Positions 6,882-13,851 of a stretch of DNA of 13,851 nt are shown in pieces. The stretch is taken from positions 1-13,851 of the forward strand of contig JABMMT010000088.1 in assembly GCA_013205155.1 (NCBI GenBank). Direction: 5' to 3'. The notes under the pieces are model-generated. The model did not search any database. It worked only from the letters and a program-made list of their open reading frames with translations, and was not told the origin of the DNA. Origin of the DNA: Betaproteobacteria bacterium (lineage in GTDB: Bacteria > Pseudomonadota > Gammaproteobacteria > Burkholderiales > Burkholderiaceae). Both the position numbers and the translations under genes were made by a program. Each line of letters opens with the position of its first letter. Within the stretch, counting starts at the first letter, position 1.

Positions 6882-9211
6882 ACGCCTCCTCCAATATTTT
6901 TAGCAAGCACTTCCAATCTTTCTTCTCTACGCTCTTCAAGACTTTCACCAATAGCTCCGCCCTCCACTAACTCTGCAGCATGACGCAATTGGGCTTGATA
7001 CAGTGTGTAGTAAGCGCCCTGAGCGTCCATCAGTTGTTCATGTGAACCAATCTCGACAATCTCGCCTTTATCTAAAACGACCAAGCGATCTGCTTTTCTT
7101 AAAGTAGAAAGCCGATGAGCAATCGCAATCGTAGTTCGACCTTTCACCAGATTATCTAGTGCTCGTTGAATTTCTTTCTCGGTCGTAGTGTCAACCGATG
7201 AAGTTGCCTCATCCAAAATCAAAATACTTGGATTAATCAACAGCGCGCGTGCAATGGAGATCCGCTGACGCTCGCCACCCGATAGAGATTGACCACGCTC
7301 ACCTACCAAAGAGTCATAACCTAAGGGAAGCCTCAGAATAAATTCATGCGCATGAGCAGCACGCGCTGCTTCAATAATTTCCTCACGGCTTGCATCAGAT
7401 TTGCCATAAGCAATATTTTCGGCAATTGTGCCAAAGAATAAAAATGGCTCTTGTAATACCAAACCAATGCATTTGCGGTAATCGGCAATACCGATACTGC
7501 GAATGTCACGCCCATCTAGCGATATCGATCCAGAGCTTACATCGTAAAAACGACAAATTAAGTTCACCACAGTACTCTTGCCTGATCCGCTATGGCCGAC
7601 TAAGCCAATCATCTCACCCGGAGCGATATTGAGATCAATACCTTTGGTAACGGCCCGGTTGCCATAACGAAATCCTACGCCGCGCATTGAGATACGACCT
7701 TTTACTTCCCCTAGAGGAGCAGGATTAATTGGCTCGGGAACACTAGAGACATGGTCTAGGATATCAAAAATACGTTTGGCCCCTGCTGCAGCTTTTTGAG
7801 TATGCGAAACAATTCGACTCATCGAATCTAAGCGCACATAGAAGCGGCCAATGTATGCAAGGAAGGCAATCAAGACACCAACAGTTACTTTTTGATGAGC
7901 TACTTGCCATATACCGAATCCCCAAACAACCAATAAACCAGTCTCTGTTAAGAGCGTGACTGTAGGAGAGAACAAGCCCCAGACACGATTCACCCGATCA
8001 TTAATCTGAAGGTTATGTTGATTAGAATCAACAAAACGTTTTAGTTCGCGGTCTTCCTGTGCGAATGCCTTTACTACTCGAATGCCTGGAATCGTATCAG
8101 CCAAGATATTCGTTACCTCAGACCAAATGCGATCGATTTTTTCAAAGCCATAACGCAATTTATCACGCACCACATGAATCATCCAAATAATAAACGGCAA
8201 AGGCGCTAAGGTGACCAAAGCTAAGAGCGGATCAATTGAAAACAAAATTGCTGCTGTCATCGTAATCATTAATACATCTGTCAAAAAATCTAATGCATAG
8301 AGCGAAAGGAAGATGCAGATGCGATCAGTCTCAGCACCGATTCGAGAAATCAAATCACCCGTTCGTTTGCCACCAAAGTACTCCAATGAGAGCTTGAGCA
8401 AATGTTCAAAAGTCGTATTACGAAGATCTGCACCAATACGCTCACTAACCAATGCCAACAAATAGGTTTTCCACCAACCCAAACCCCATGCAACGATCGC
8501 CGCGCCAAATAAGGCAAAGAGATACAAGCTCGCCAAATGAAAATCAATCGGATTACCGCGCTCGTAAGGAATTAGCACGTGGTCCATTAACGGCATTGTG
8601 AGATAAGGGGGTATGAGCGTGGCGCCAGTTGATAAAAACGTCAAGACAAAGCCAAGTAGCAGTTGTTTTTTATACGGGCGCGCAAAACGCCACAACTTAA
8701 ATAAGGTCCAAGTAGAAGCAGGAACATCAACCTCAGGATCACATGTTGGACACGCATCTGAGTTAGCAGGTTTTGGACTTAAACAAACTGGACAAACTTG
8801 CTTATCGTATTGGCTAAGCTCCTGCTGATCCTCCTGATGAGTTCGAGTCAATTGCCTAAAGCTGGACTGAAGCCGCAAAACTTGTGGGTTCACTGCTAAG
8901 GTGAAATACCAGACTCTAAGCAAACGCTCAGCTAACTCTAACTTTAAATGTCCCACCCCAGCATGATCGCCATGAACCAGACGTTCGCCTTGGCTCAAAG
9001 CCCAGCTCTCTAACTGGACTCCGTCAGTCCAGACTAAGGCCTTCTCAGTCAATAGGAGTAGACTTTTTTTAAAACGAAGCTCTGCATCCAAATCCAGCTC
9101 GACCCAGGCTAGCGCTGCTTCAAGGTCAGGAACTGGGGCCTCCATTGCTTCCAATGCTGTTTGCCAGTAATTAGGCAATATAGGGGAAAAAGGTAAGATT
9201 TCTGGCTTCAT
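6878..9211 (-). CDS. Cyanophycin-associated ABC exporter, fused permease and ATPase, with N-terminal zinc-ribbon extension
   Basis: A 777-aa ABC half-transporter that probably works as a homodimer in the inner membrane. Residues 1-160 form an extension not seen in simple exporters: a beta-rich segment and then a likely zinc ribbon with C140, C143, C154 and C157 (CPVC and CPTC). The membrane domain begins at FKLWRFARPYKKQ (171-183), with hydrophobic passes to about 460. The ATPase domain (about 505-745) is complete: Walker A GHSGSGKST (539-547), Q-loop Q587, signature LSGGE (643-647), Walker B ILILDE (663-668) and H-loop H699. A charged tail (ESLEERREERLEVL) follows. It lies divergent from the cyanophycin synthetases and overlaps the DUF1854 gene by 4 nt. 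The substrate is unknown; the context suggests a role in cyanophycin metabolism, perhaps in handling dipeptide, polymer or amino acid. The ATG has an AGGG only 3 nt upstream, so the start is less sure than the frame. Confidence 0.92.
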   Translation of the reverse strand: MKPEILPFSPILPNYWQTALEAMEAPVPDLEAALAWVELDLDAELRFKKSLLLLTEKALVWTDGVQLESWALSQGERLVHGDHAGVGHLKLELAERLLRVWYFTLAVNPQVLRLQSSFRQLTRTHQEDQQELSQYDKQVCPVCLSPKPANSDACPTCDPEVDVPASTWTLFKLWRFARPYKKQLLLGFVLTFLSTGATLIPPYLTMPLMDHVLIPYERGNPIDFHLASLYLFALFGAAIVAWGLGWWKTYLLALVSERIGADLRNTTFEHLLKLSLEYFGGKRTGDLISRIGAETDRICIFLSLYALDFLTDVLMITMTAAILFSIDPLLALVTLAPLPFIIWMIHVVRDKLRYGFEKIDRIWSEVTNILADTIPGIRVVKAFAQEDRELKRFVDSNQHNLQINDRVNRVWGLFSPTVTLLTETGLLVVWGFGIWQVAHQKVTVGVLIAFLAYIGRFYVRLDSMSRIVSHTQKAAAGAKRIFDILDHVSSVPEPINPAPLGEVKGRISMRGVGFRYGNRAVTKGIDLNIAPGEMIGLVGHSGSGKSTVVNLICRFYDVSSGSISLDGRDIRSIGIADYRKCIGLVLQEPFLFFGTIAENIAYGKSDASREEIIEAARAAHAHEFILRLPLGYDSLVGERGQSLSGGERQRISIARALLINPSILILDEATSSVDTTTEKEIQRALDNLVKGRTTIAIAHRLSTLRKADRLVVLDKGEIVEIGSHEQLMDAQGAYYTLYQAQLRHAAELVEGGAIGESLEERREERLEVLAKNIGGGV

Positions 9212-9412
9212 TGACCCTAAAAGTATAGTGGAGCTGGGTTTTTTAGATTTATTCTTTCTGTCAACTTTAGAGGCGTGAAAGCCGTTAGATTGTGGAAGAT
9301 GACTTATTTATGTATTTTTGCTGCTTTTGTGGATTTTCAATAACAACTAGAAACTGAAGGACTGCCTAACGCGTCCCTGCCAACTAAGGCACTGACCCTC
9401 GCAACACCTTAC
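9212..9412. promoter_or_regulatory. Divergent promoter region between the ABC exporter and the cyanophycin synthetase operon
   Basis: This 201-bp region must drive both operons unless transcription enters from outside. On the + strand TTGTGG (9290-9295) and TATTTT (9313-9318), 17 bp apart, form a weak sigma70 candidate about 90 bp before the first cphA start. On the - strand a perfect TTGACA (9259-9264) has no good -10 at 16-18 bp; a TATACT (9222-9227, 5 of 6) lies 31 bp away and 10 bp before the ABC start. I see no clear dyad operator and no small gene. Confidence 0.4.
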
Positions 9413-11605
9413 ATGCCCCAATTACTAGATAAATCGATAGAGATTCTGAGTGTTAAGCATTTGAGGGGTCCCAATATGTGGGCTTACAAACCAGTCATCG
9501 AGGTTTGGATCGACATCGGTGATCTCGAAGATTACCCCTCCAACCTCATTCCTGGGTTCTATGATCGGTTAGTGAAAGCGCTTCCAAGCCTGCAAGAACA
9601 TCGCTGTACCTATGGTGAACCCGGTGGTTTTCTTAAACGAGTTGAAGAAGGCACCTGGCCAGGACACATACTCGAACATCTAACGCTAGAACTCCAAAAT
9701 CTAGCCGGCATTCCACTAGGCTTTGGTAAAGCACGTGATGGAGATCGTCGTGGCGTCTATAAAGTCATGGTGAGAGCTAATAATGAGGAAGTCACCCTGA
9801 CTGCCCTCAAATATGCTCGCGACCTGTATCTCGCATTAGTCCAAGATACTAAAAACCCTGTTGCTGAAGTAAAAGAGATTGTTGAAAAATTGCGTGACCT
9901 TAGTGATGATTTATTACTAGGACCAAGTACTGCTTGCATCGTCAATGCGGCTGAAGAGCGCGGGATTCCCTCTATTCGTCTTTCAGATGGTAATTTAGTG
10001 CAATTAGGTTACGGTGCAAAACAGCGCCGTATTTGGACTGCTGAAACCGATCAAACCAGCGCAATCGCTGTAACTATTTCTAGAGATAAAGATCTCACCA
10101 AGAGTCTACTAGCTAGCGCTGGTGTTCCGACCCCTGAAGGAAGAACGGTTACTAGTCCAGAAGACGCTTGGGAAGCCGCACAAGAAATCGGGCTTCCGGT
10201 GGTAGTCAAACCGATCGATGGCAATCATGGACGTGGTGTATTCACTAATCTTTACACCCAAAAAGAAATTGAATCAGCCTATGCGGTTGCAATTGATGAG
10301 GGTAGTGAAGTTCTGGTAGAGCGCCATATTGTTGGCGACGAACATCGTTTATTAGTCGTTGGTAATAAATTGGTTGCAGCAGCTAAAGGTGAGACTGTTT
10401 GGGTTACTGGCGATGGCAAACATACTATTCTGGAATTAATCAAAATTCAAATTAATTCGGATCCACGTCGCGGAACATCTGAAGAACATCCTTTAAATCC
10501 TGTACGCATAGACTCGGCAGTTGAGCTTGAACTTGCACGACAAAAACTAACTGGCGACAGTATTCCTCCTGTAGATCAGAAGGCACTCATCCAGAGCAAT
10601 GGAAATGTAGCCTTTGATGTCACTGACTTAGTGCACCCAGATGTTGCTAGTCAAGTTGTACTTGCTGCACGTGTAGTAGGTTTAGAAATTGCTGGTATCG
10701 ATCTGGTTGCACAAGACATTAGTAAGCCACTCGCAGAACAAAATGCAGCGATTGTTGAAGTCAACGCGGGGCCTAGTTTAATATTTCATTTAAAACCAGC
10801 CAGCGGCAAAGCTCAGCCCGTTGGTCAAGAGATTGCAAATCACCTCTTCCCGCCCGGCGTGGACTATCGCGTTCCTGTGGTGGGCATTTGTGGCGAGAAA
10901 GGTAAAACGCCAGTAGCTGAAATGATTGCGCATTTTTTGCGCCTAAGCAATCTATATGTTGGCCTTTCTTGCAGCAAAGGTTTGTATTTTGGCTCCCGCG
11001 CTGTTCCCAATACTAATACATCGAATTGGGAAAATGCTCGTCGGACATTGCTCAATCGTGCAGTCGAGGCAGTAGTGATTGAGAATAACCACCTCTCCAT
11101 GTTAATCGAGGGTCTAGCTTACGATCGTTGCCAAGTGGGCGTTGTTCTCAACATAGATCCTAAAGCCAACTTTCCGCAATATGCTATCTACGATGAGGAC
11201 CAAGTTTATAGCATTGTCAGAACACAAATTGATGTCGTGTTGCCCACGGGTGTTGGCGTGCTAAATGCTGATGATGCGATGGTAGTTCAAATGGCAGAAC
11301 TGTGTGATGGTGAGATTATCTTCTTTACTGAAAATCCTCAGTCTGAGGCGGTGAATACTCATCTGCAAAAAGGTGGGCGTGCAGTATTGGTTGGCAAGCA
11401 GCAAATTACCCTGCGCTCAGGAAAACTTGATCAAAAGAGTATTCCTGTACCCCGTTACTCTGAGCCTGATGCTGCCTCTCCTTGGAAAGCTATGAATTTG
11501 GGTGCCTCGATTGCCGCTGCTTGGGCGCTTGATATACCGTTCAATGTTATTGAAGCAGGTGTCGAAACATTCGTCACCGACACAAACACCGCAACAGGGG
11601 CTTAA
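9413..11605 (+). CDS. Cyanophycin synthetase paralogue with degenerate Mur-ligase domain (CphA'-like)
   Basis: A 730-aa member of the cyanophycin synthetase family, shorter than the usual 870-900 aa. The N domain (1-165) has LRGPNMWAYKPV (17-28) and WPGHILEHLTLELQ (82-95) with an HxxEH motif. The ATP-grasp domain (about 165-480) keeps KPIDGNHGRGV (266-276), LVERHIVGDEHRLLVVG and the catalytic-region VEVNAGPSL (448-456), so it may still ligate an amino acid with ATP. The Mur-ligase-like domain (from 485) is altered: the P-loop reads GEKGKTP (494-500) instead of GTNGKTT, and the acidic-glycine and DH motifs of the second paralogue are replaced by ENNHLSM and NIDPKANF. The protein stops where the C-terminal Mur lobe should follow. 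The ATG at 9413 is the first usable start after an in-frame stop at 9341, with no clear Shine-Dalgarno. It is the first gene of a two-gene operon with cphA. Confidence 0.9.
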   Translation: MPQLLDKSIEILSVKHLRGPNMWAYKPVIEVWIDIGDLEDYPSNLIPGFYDRLVKALPSLQEHRCTYGEPGGFLKRVEEGTWPGHILEHLTLELQNLAGIPLGFGKARDGDRRGVYKVMVRANNEEVTLTALKYARDLYLALVQDTKNPVAEVKEIVEKLRDLSDDLLLGPSTACIVNAAEERGIPSIRLSDGNLVQLGYGAKQRRIWTAETDQTSAIAVTISRDKDLTKSLLASAGVPTPEGRTVTSPEDAWEAAQEIGLPVVVKPIDGNHGRGVFTNLYTQKEIESAYAVAIDEGSEVLVERHIVGDEHRLLVVGNKLVAAAKGETVWVTGDGKHTILELIKIQINSDPRRGTSEEHPLNPVRIDSAVELELARQKLTGDSIPPVDQKALIQSNGNVAFDVTDLVHPDVASQVVLAARVVGLEIAGIDLVAQDISKPLAEQNAAIVEVNAGPSLIFHLKPASGKAQPVGQEIANHLFPPGVDYRVPVVGICGEKGKTPVAEMIAHFLRLSNLYVGLSCSKGLYFGSRAVPNTNTSNWENARRTLLNRAVEAVVIENNHLSMLIEGLAYDRCQVGVVLNIDPKANFPQYAIYDEDQVYSIVRTQIDVVLPTGVGVLNADDAMVVQMAELCDGEIIFFTENPQSEAVNTHLQKGGRAVLVGKQQITLRSGKLDQKSIPVPRYSEPDAASPWKAMNLGASIAAAWALDIPFNVIEAGVETFVTDTNTATGA

Positions 11606-11608
11606 TTG
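11596..11608 (+). promoter_or_regulatory. Ribosome-binding site and TTG start of cphA at the gene junction
   Basis: AGGGG lies in the last codons of the upstream paralogue, followed by CTTAA and TTG. The stop codon TAA (11603-11605) and start codon TTG (11606-11608) touch with no gap, so a terminating ribosome can restart in place. Confidence 0.75.
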
Positions 11609-13851
11609 GAAATCACCCGTATCCGTATGTTGCGCGGCCCGAATCTATGGAGCCGCCATACTACCTTAGAAGCAATCGTATCTTGTGAAGATACTGAACG
11701 CTCGATTGACTCGATTCCTCAGTTTGAAAACAAAATACGAGAACGCTTCCCACAGCTTGGCAGCATGCGTCGTGGTGGCCATAATGAAGTGCTATCTCTA
11801 GCACATGCTCTGGAACATTCAGCCCTTGGATTGCAAGCACAAGCTGGATGCCCGGTGACCTTTAGTCGAACTTTACAAACCGTTGATGTTGGTGTTTATC
11901 AAGTCGTGGTGGAATATATTGAAGAAGTAGTTGGTCGTATGGCCTTCGACTTTAGTTTTGCACTGATTCAAGCGACGCTGAACGATGCTCCGTTTGACTT
12001 AGCTGCTGCCCTTTCTGAATTAGAGGCCTTATATGAAGACGTCCGACTTGGTCCCAGTACGGGATCGATTGTAGACGCAGCAGTACAACGCAATATTCCC
12101 TATCGCCGCATGACTGAAGGCAGCATGGTGCAATTTGGCTGGGGTAGCAAACAAAAGCGCATTCAAGCAGCAGAGACTAGCGATACCGGCGCGATTGCCG
12201 AAGCCATTGCTCAAGATAAAGATCTCACTAAGAATTTGCTGGCTGCAGTTGGAGTATCTGTTCCTATTGGTGAGGTGGTGACCAATGCAGATGATGCCTG
12301 GCGTGCCGCACAAAAAATTGGTGGTCCGATTGTTCTCAAACCAAAAGATGGCAATCAGGGGAAAGGTGTTGTCGCTAACATTCACACCGAAGAGAAAGTT
12401 CGCGCAGGGTTTTTAGTAACACAAGCCTTTGGCCGTGAAACGATCGTAGAACGCTATCTTCAGGGCGCTGACTACCGTTTATTGGTAGTAGGTAATCGTC
12501 TTTCTGCTGCAGCTCGTCGTGAGCCGGCACAAGTTGTTGGAGATGGAACTCATTCGGTTGCACAGCTAGTTGAAATAGAGAATAAAAATCCATTACGTGG
12601 TGATGGTCACGCTACAGCACTTACCAAAATTCAATTTGATAACATTGCTCTAGCCCACCTTGCTAGCTCAGGTTTTACACCTCAATACGTTCCTAAAACT
12701 GGTGAGCGCGTGCTACTGCGCAATAACGCCAATCTCAGTACTGGTGGAACAGCAACTGATGTCACTGATGATGTCCATCCTGATGTTGCAGCAAGTGCAA
12801 TTGCCGCTGCTCAAATGATTGGTTTAGATATTGCGGGTGTCGATATCTTGTGTGAAGCGATTTACAAACCTCTTGAGCAGCAAGGCGGTGGCATTGTAGA
12901 AATTAATGCTGCGCCTGGTCTGCGCATGCACTTAAAACCTTCATACGGCAAAAGTCGTCCCGTTGGTGAAGACATCATCAATATGATGTTCCCGCTAGGC
13001 GAAGATGGGCGTATTCCTGTAGTGGCGATTACTGGCACTAACGGTAAAACGACTACCGTCCGCCTCATCGCACACTTACTTAATGAAACCGGCCTGCGTG
13101 TTGGTATGACTACTACTGATGGCGTTTATATCAATCATCGCCTGATTGATACTGGTGATTGTAGTGGTCCCAAAAGTGCTCGCAATGTTTTGATGCATCC
13201 AGACGTAGACGCTGCCGTATTAGAAACTGCCCGTGGCGGCATGTTACGTGAGGGTCTAGGTTTCGATCGCTGTGAAGTCGCTGTTGTCACCAATATCGGT
13301 GAAGGTGATCACTTAGGCCTCAACTACATTACTAGTGTTGAAGATTTAGCCATCCTCAAACGTGTCATTGTTCAAAATGTATCCCCTACAGGAGCCGCTG
13401 TTTTAAATGCTGCCGATCCGATTGTGGTCAAGATGGGAGATCAATGTTCTAGTCGCGTTATTTTCTTTGCCCAGAATCAGCATCACCCCGTTATTGCCGC
13501 GCATCGTGCAAAGAACAAAAAAGTGGTTTACTTTGATGGCACTTATATTATTGCGTCAAAGGGCTCGCGTGTGATGTATCGCTTCCCAGTAAGCGAAATT
13601 CCATTAACTCAAAATGGTGTCTTAGGCTTCCAGATAGAAAATGCAATGGCTGCCATCGGAGCAGCTTGGGCTTTAGGCTTAGAGGCTGAAAAGATAGCCC
13701 GCGGTCTTCATAGCTTTGAAAGTACAGCCAATTCCGTACCGGGACGCTTTAATCAATTCCAGCACAACGGCGCTACCGTGATTGCAGATTACGGACACAA
13801 CCCTGATGCCATGCGCGCTTTAGCAAGTGCAATTGAAGCGATGAAACCTAA
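11606..13851 (+). CDS. cphA: Cyanophycin synthetase, 3' end beyond the window
   Basis: CphA makes cyanophycin by adding Asp to the backbone (ATP-grasp domain) and Arg to its side chains (Mur-ligase domain), using ATP. The 748 residues present are open to the window end. Motifs in order: LRGPNLWSRHT (9-19), HALEH (67-71) in the N domain, KPKDGNQGKGVV (245-256) and VEINAAPGLRMHL (431-443) of the ATP-grasp domain, then the full Mur-ligase set: ITGTNGKTTT (475-484), LETARGGMLREGLGFDR (539-555), NIGEGDHLGL (563-572) and ADYGHNPDAM (727-736). Perhaps 100-150 residues are missing. The start is TTG at 11606, directly after the TAA of the upstream paralogue, with AGGGG 5 nt upstream; the next ATG (11627) would cut into the conserved first strand. 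It is in the same frame as the upstream gene and should be translationally coupled to it. Confidence 0.95.
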   Translation, partial: MEITRIRMLRGPNLWSRHTTLEAIVSCEDTERSIDSIPQFENKIRERFPQLGSMRRGGHNEVLSLAHALEHSALGLQAQAGCPVTFSRTLQTVDVGVYQVVVEYIEEVVGRMAFDFSFALIQATLNDAPFDLAAALSELEALYEDVRLGPSTGSIVDAAVQRNIPYRRMTEGSMVQFGWGSKQKRIQAAETSDTGAIAEAIAQDKDLTKNLLAAVGVSVPIGEVVTNADDAWRAAQKIGGPIVLKPKDGNQGKGVVANIHTEEKVRAGFLVTQAFGRETIVERYLQGADYRLLVVGNRLSAAARREPAQVVGDGTHSVAQLVEIENKNPLRGDGHATALTKIQFDNIALAHLASSGFTPQYVPKTGERVLLRNNANLSTGGTATDVTDDVHPDVAASAIAAAQMIGLDIAGVDILCEAIYKPLEQQGGGIVEINAAPGLRMHLKPSYGKSRPVGEDIINMMFPLGEDGRIPVVAITGTNGKTTTVRLIAHLLNETGLRVGMTTTDGVYINHRLIDTGDCSGPKSARNVLMHPDVDAAVLETARGGMLREGLGFDRCEVAVVTNIGEGDHLGLNYITSVEDLAILKRVIVQNVSPTGAAVLNAADPIVVKMGDQCSSRVIFFAQNQHHPVIAAHRAKNKKVVYFDGTYIIASKGSRVMYRFPVSEIPLTQNGVLGFQIENAMAAIGAAWALGLEAEKIARGLHSFESTANSVPGRFNQFQHNGATVIADYGHNPDAMRALASAIEAMKP

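Noticed and set aside
12029..12593. Open frames of 72-118 codons on the - strand inside cphA
   Set aside because: They are antisense to conserved ATP-grasp motifs of cphA, and no family features are seen.
1..13851. CRISPR arrays, insertion sequences or prophage genes
   Set aside because: No regularly spaced repeats, transposase motifs, terminal inverted repeats or phage proteins were seen; the only large repeat is the protein-level similarity of the two synthetase paralogues.

Overview
The window looks like chromosomal DNA of a betaproteobacterium in the Burkholderiales, and a Polynucleobacter-like freshwater member of the Burkholderiaceae is my best guess. The reasons are moderate G+C with AT-rich intergenic regions, a TctC/TctB/TctA tricarboxylate transporter of the kind expanded in this order, a PCuAC copper chaperone beside a DUF2946 protein, and a tandem pair of cyanophycin synthetase genes divergent from an ABC exporter/DUF1854 pair. 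The organism is an inference from gene content; no 16S or other marker gene is present.

Layout. (1) 1-1585, + strand: the 3' part of ilvD (branched-chain amino acid synthesis), ending at a strong bidirectional hairpin terminator (1598-1664) shared with the convergent gene. (2) 1691-2760, - strand: a small copper-related pair, a DUF2946 protein with a CPYC motif followed by a periplasmic PCuAC chaperone. (3) 2860-6016, - strand: a complete tctC-tctB-tctA tripartite tricarboxylate transporter operon, with a terminator-like hairpin between tctC and tctB, a terminator after tctA, and two inverted repeats upstream. (4) 6324-6399, - strand: tRNA-Thr(CGU), only 14 nt after the stop codon of the DUF1854 gene. 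(5) 6414-9211, - strand: a two-gene operon overlapping by ATGA, coding for a 777-aa ABC exporter with an unusual N-terminal extension and zinc ribbon, and a 155-aa DUF1854 protein. (6) 9413-13851, + strand: two cyanophycin synthetase family genes in tandem. The first (cphA'-like, 730 aa) has intact N and ATP-grasp regions but a degenerate, C-terminally shortened Mur-ligase region. The second (cphA) has all the motifs and runs off the window.

How they fit together. Blocks 5 and 6 form the most distinctive unit. Cyanophycin is a storage polymer with an Asp backbone and Arg side chains, and the two synthetase paralogues probably divide or share its synthesis. The divergently transcribed ABC exporter and DUF1854 protein are a conserved companion of cyanophycin genes whose biochemical role I do not know to be established. 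The two synthetase genes are in the same reading frame and are separated by a single TAA codon followed directly by a TTG start, which implies tight translational coupling. The other blocks are ordinary housekeeping or transport functions, with some regulatory DNA worth checking: a MerR-type-looking promoter ahead of the DUF2946 gene and the dyads upstream of tctC.
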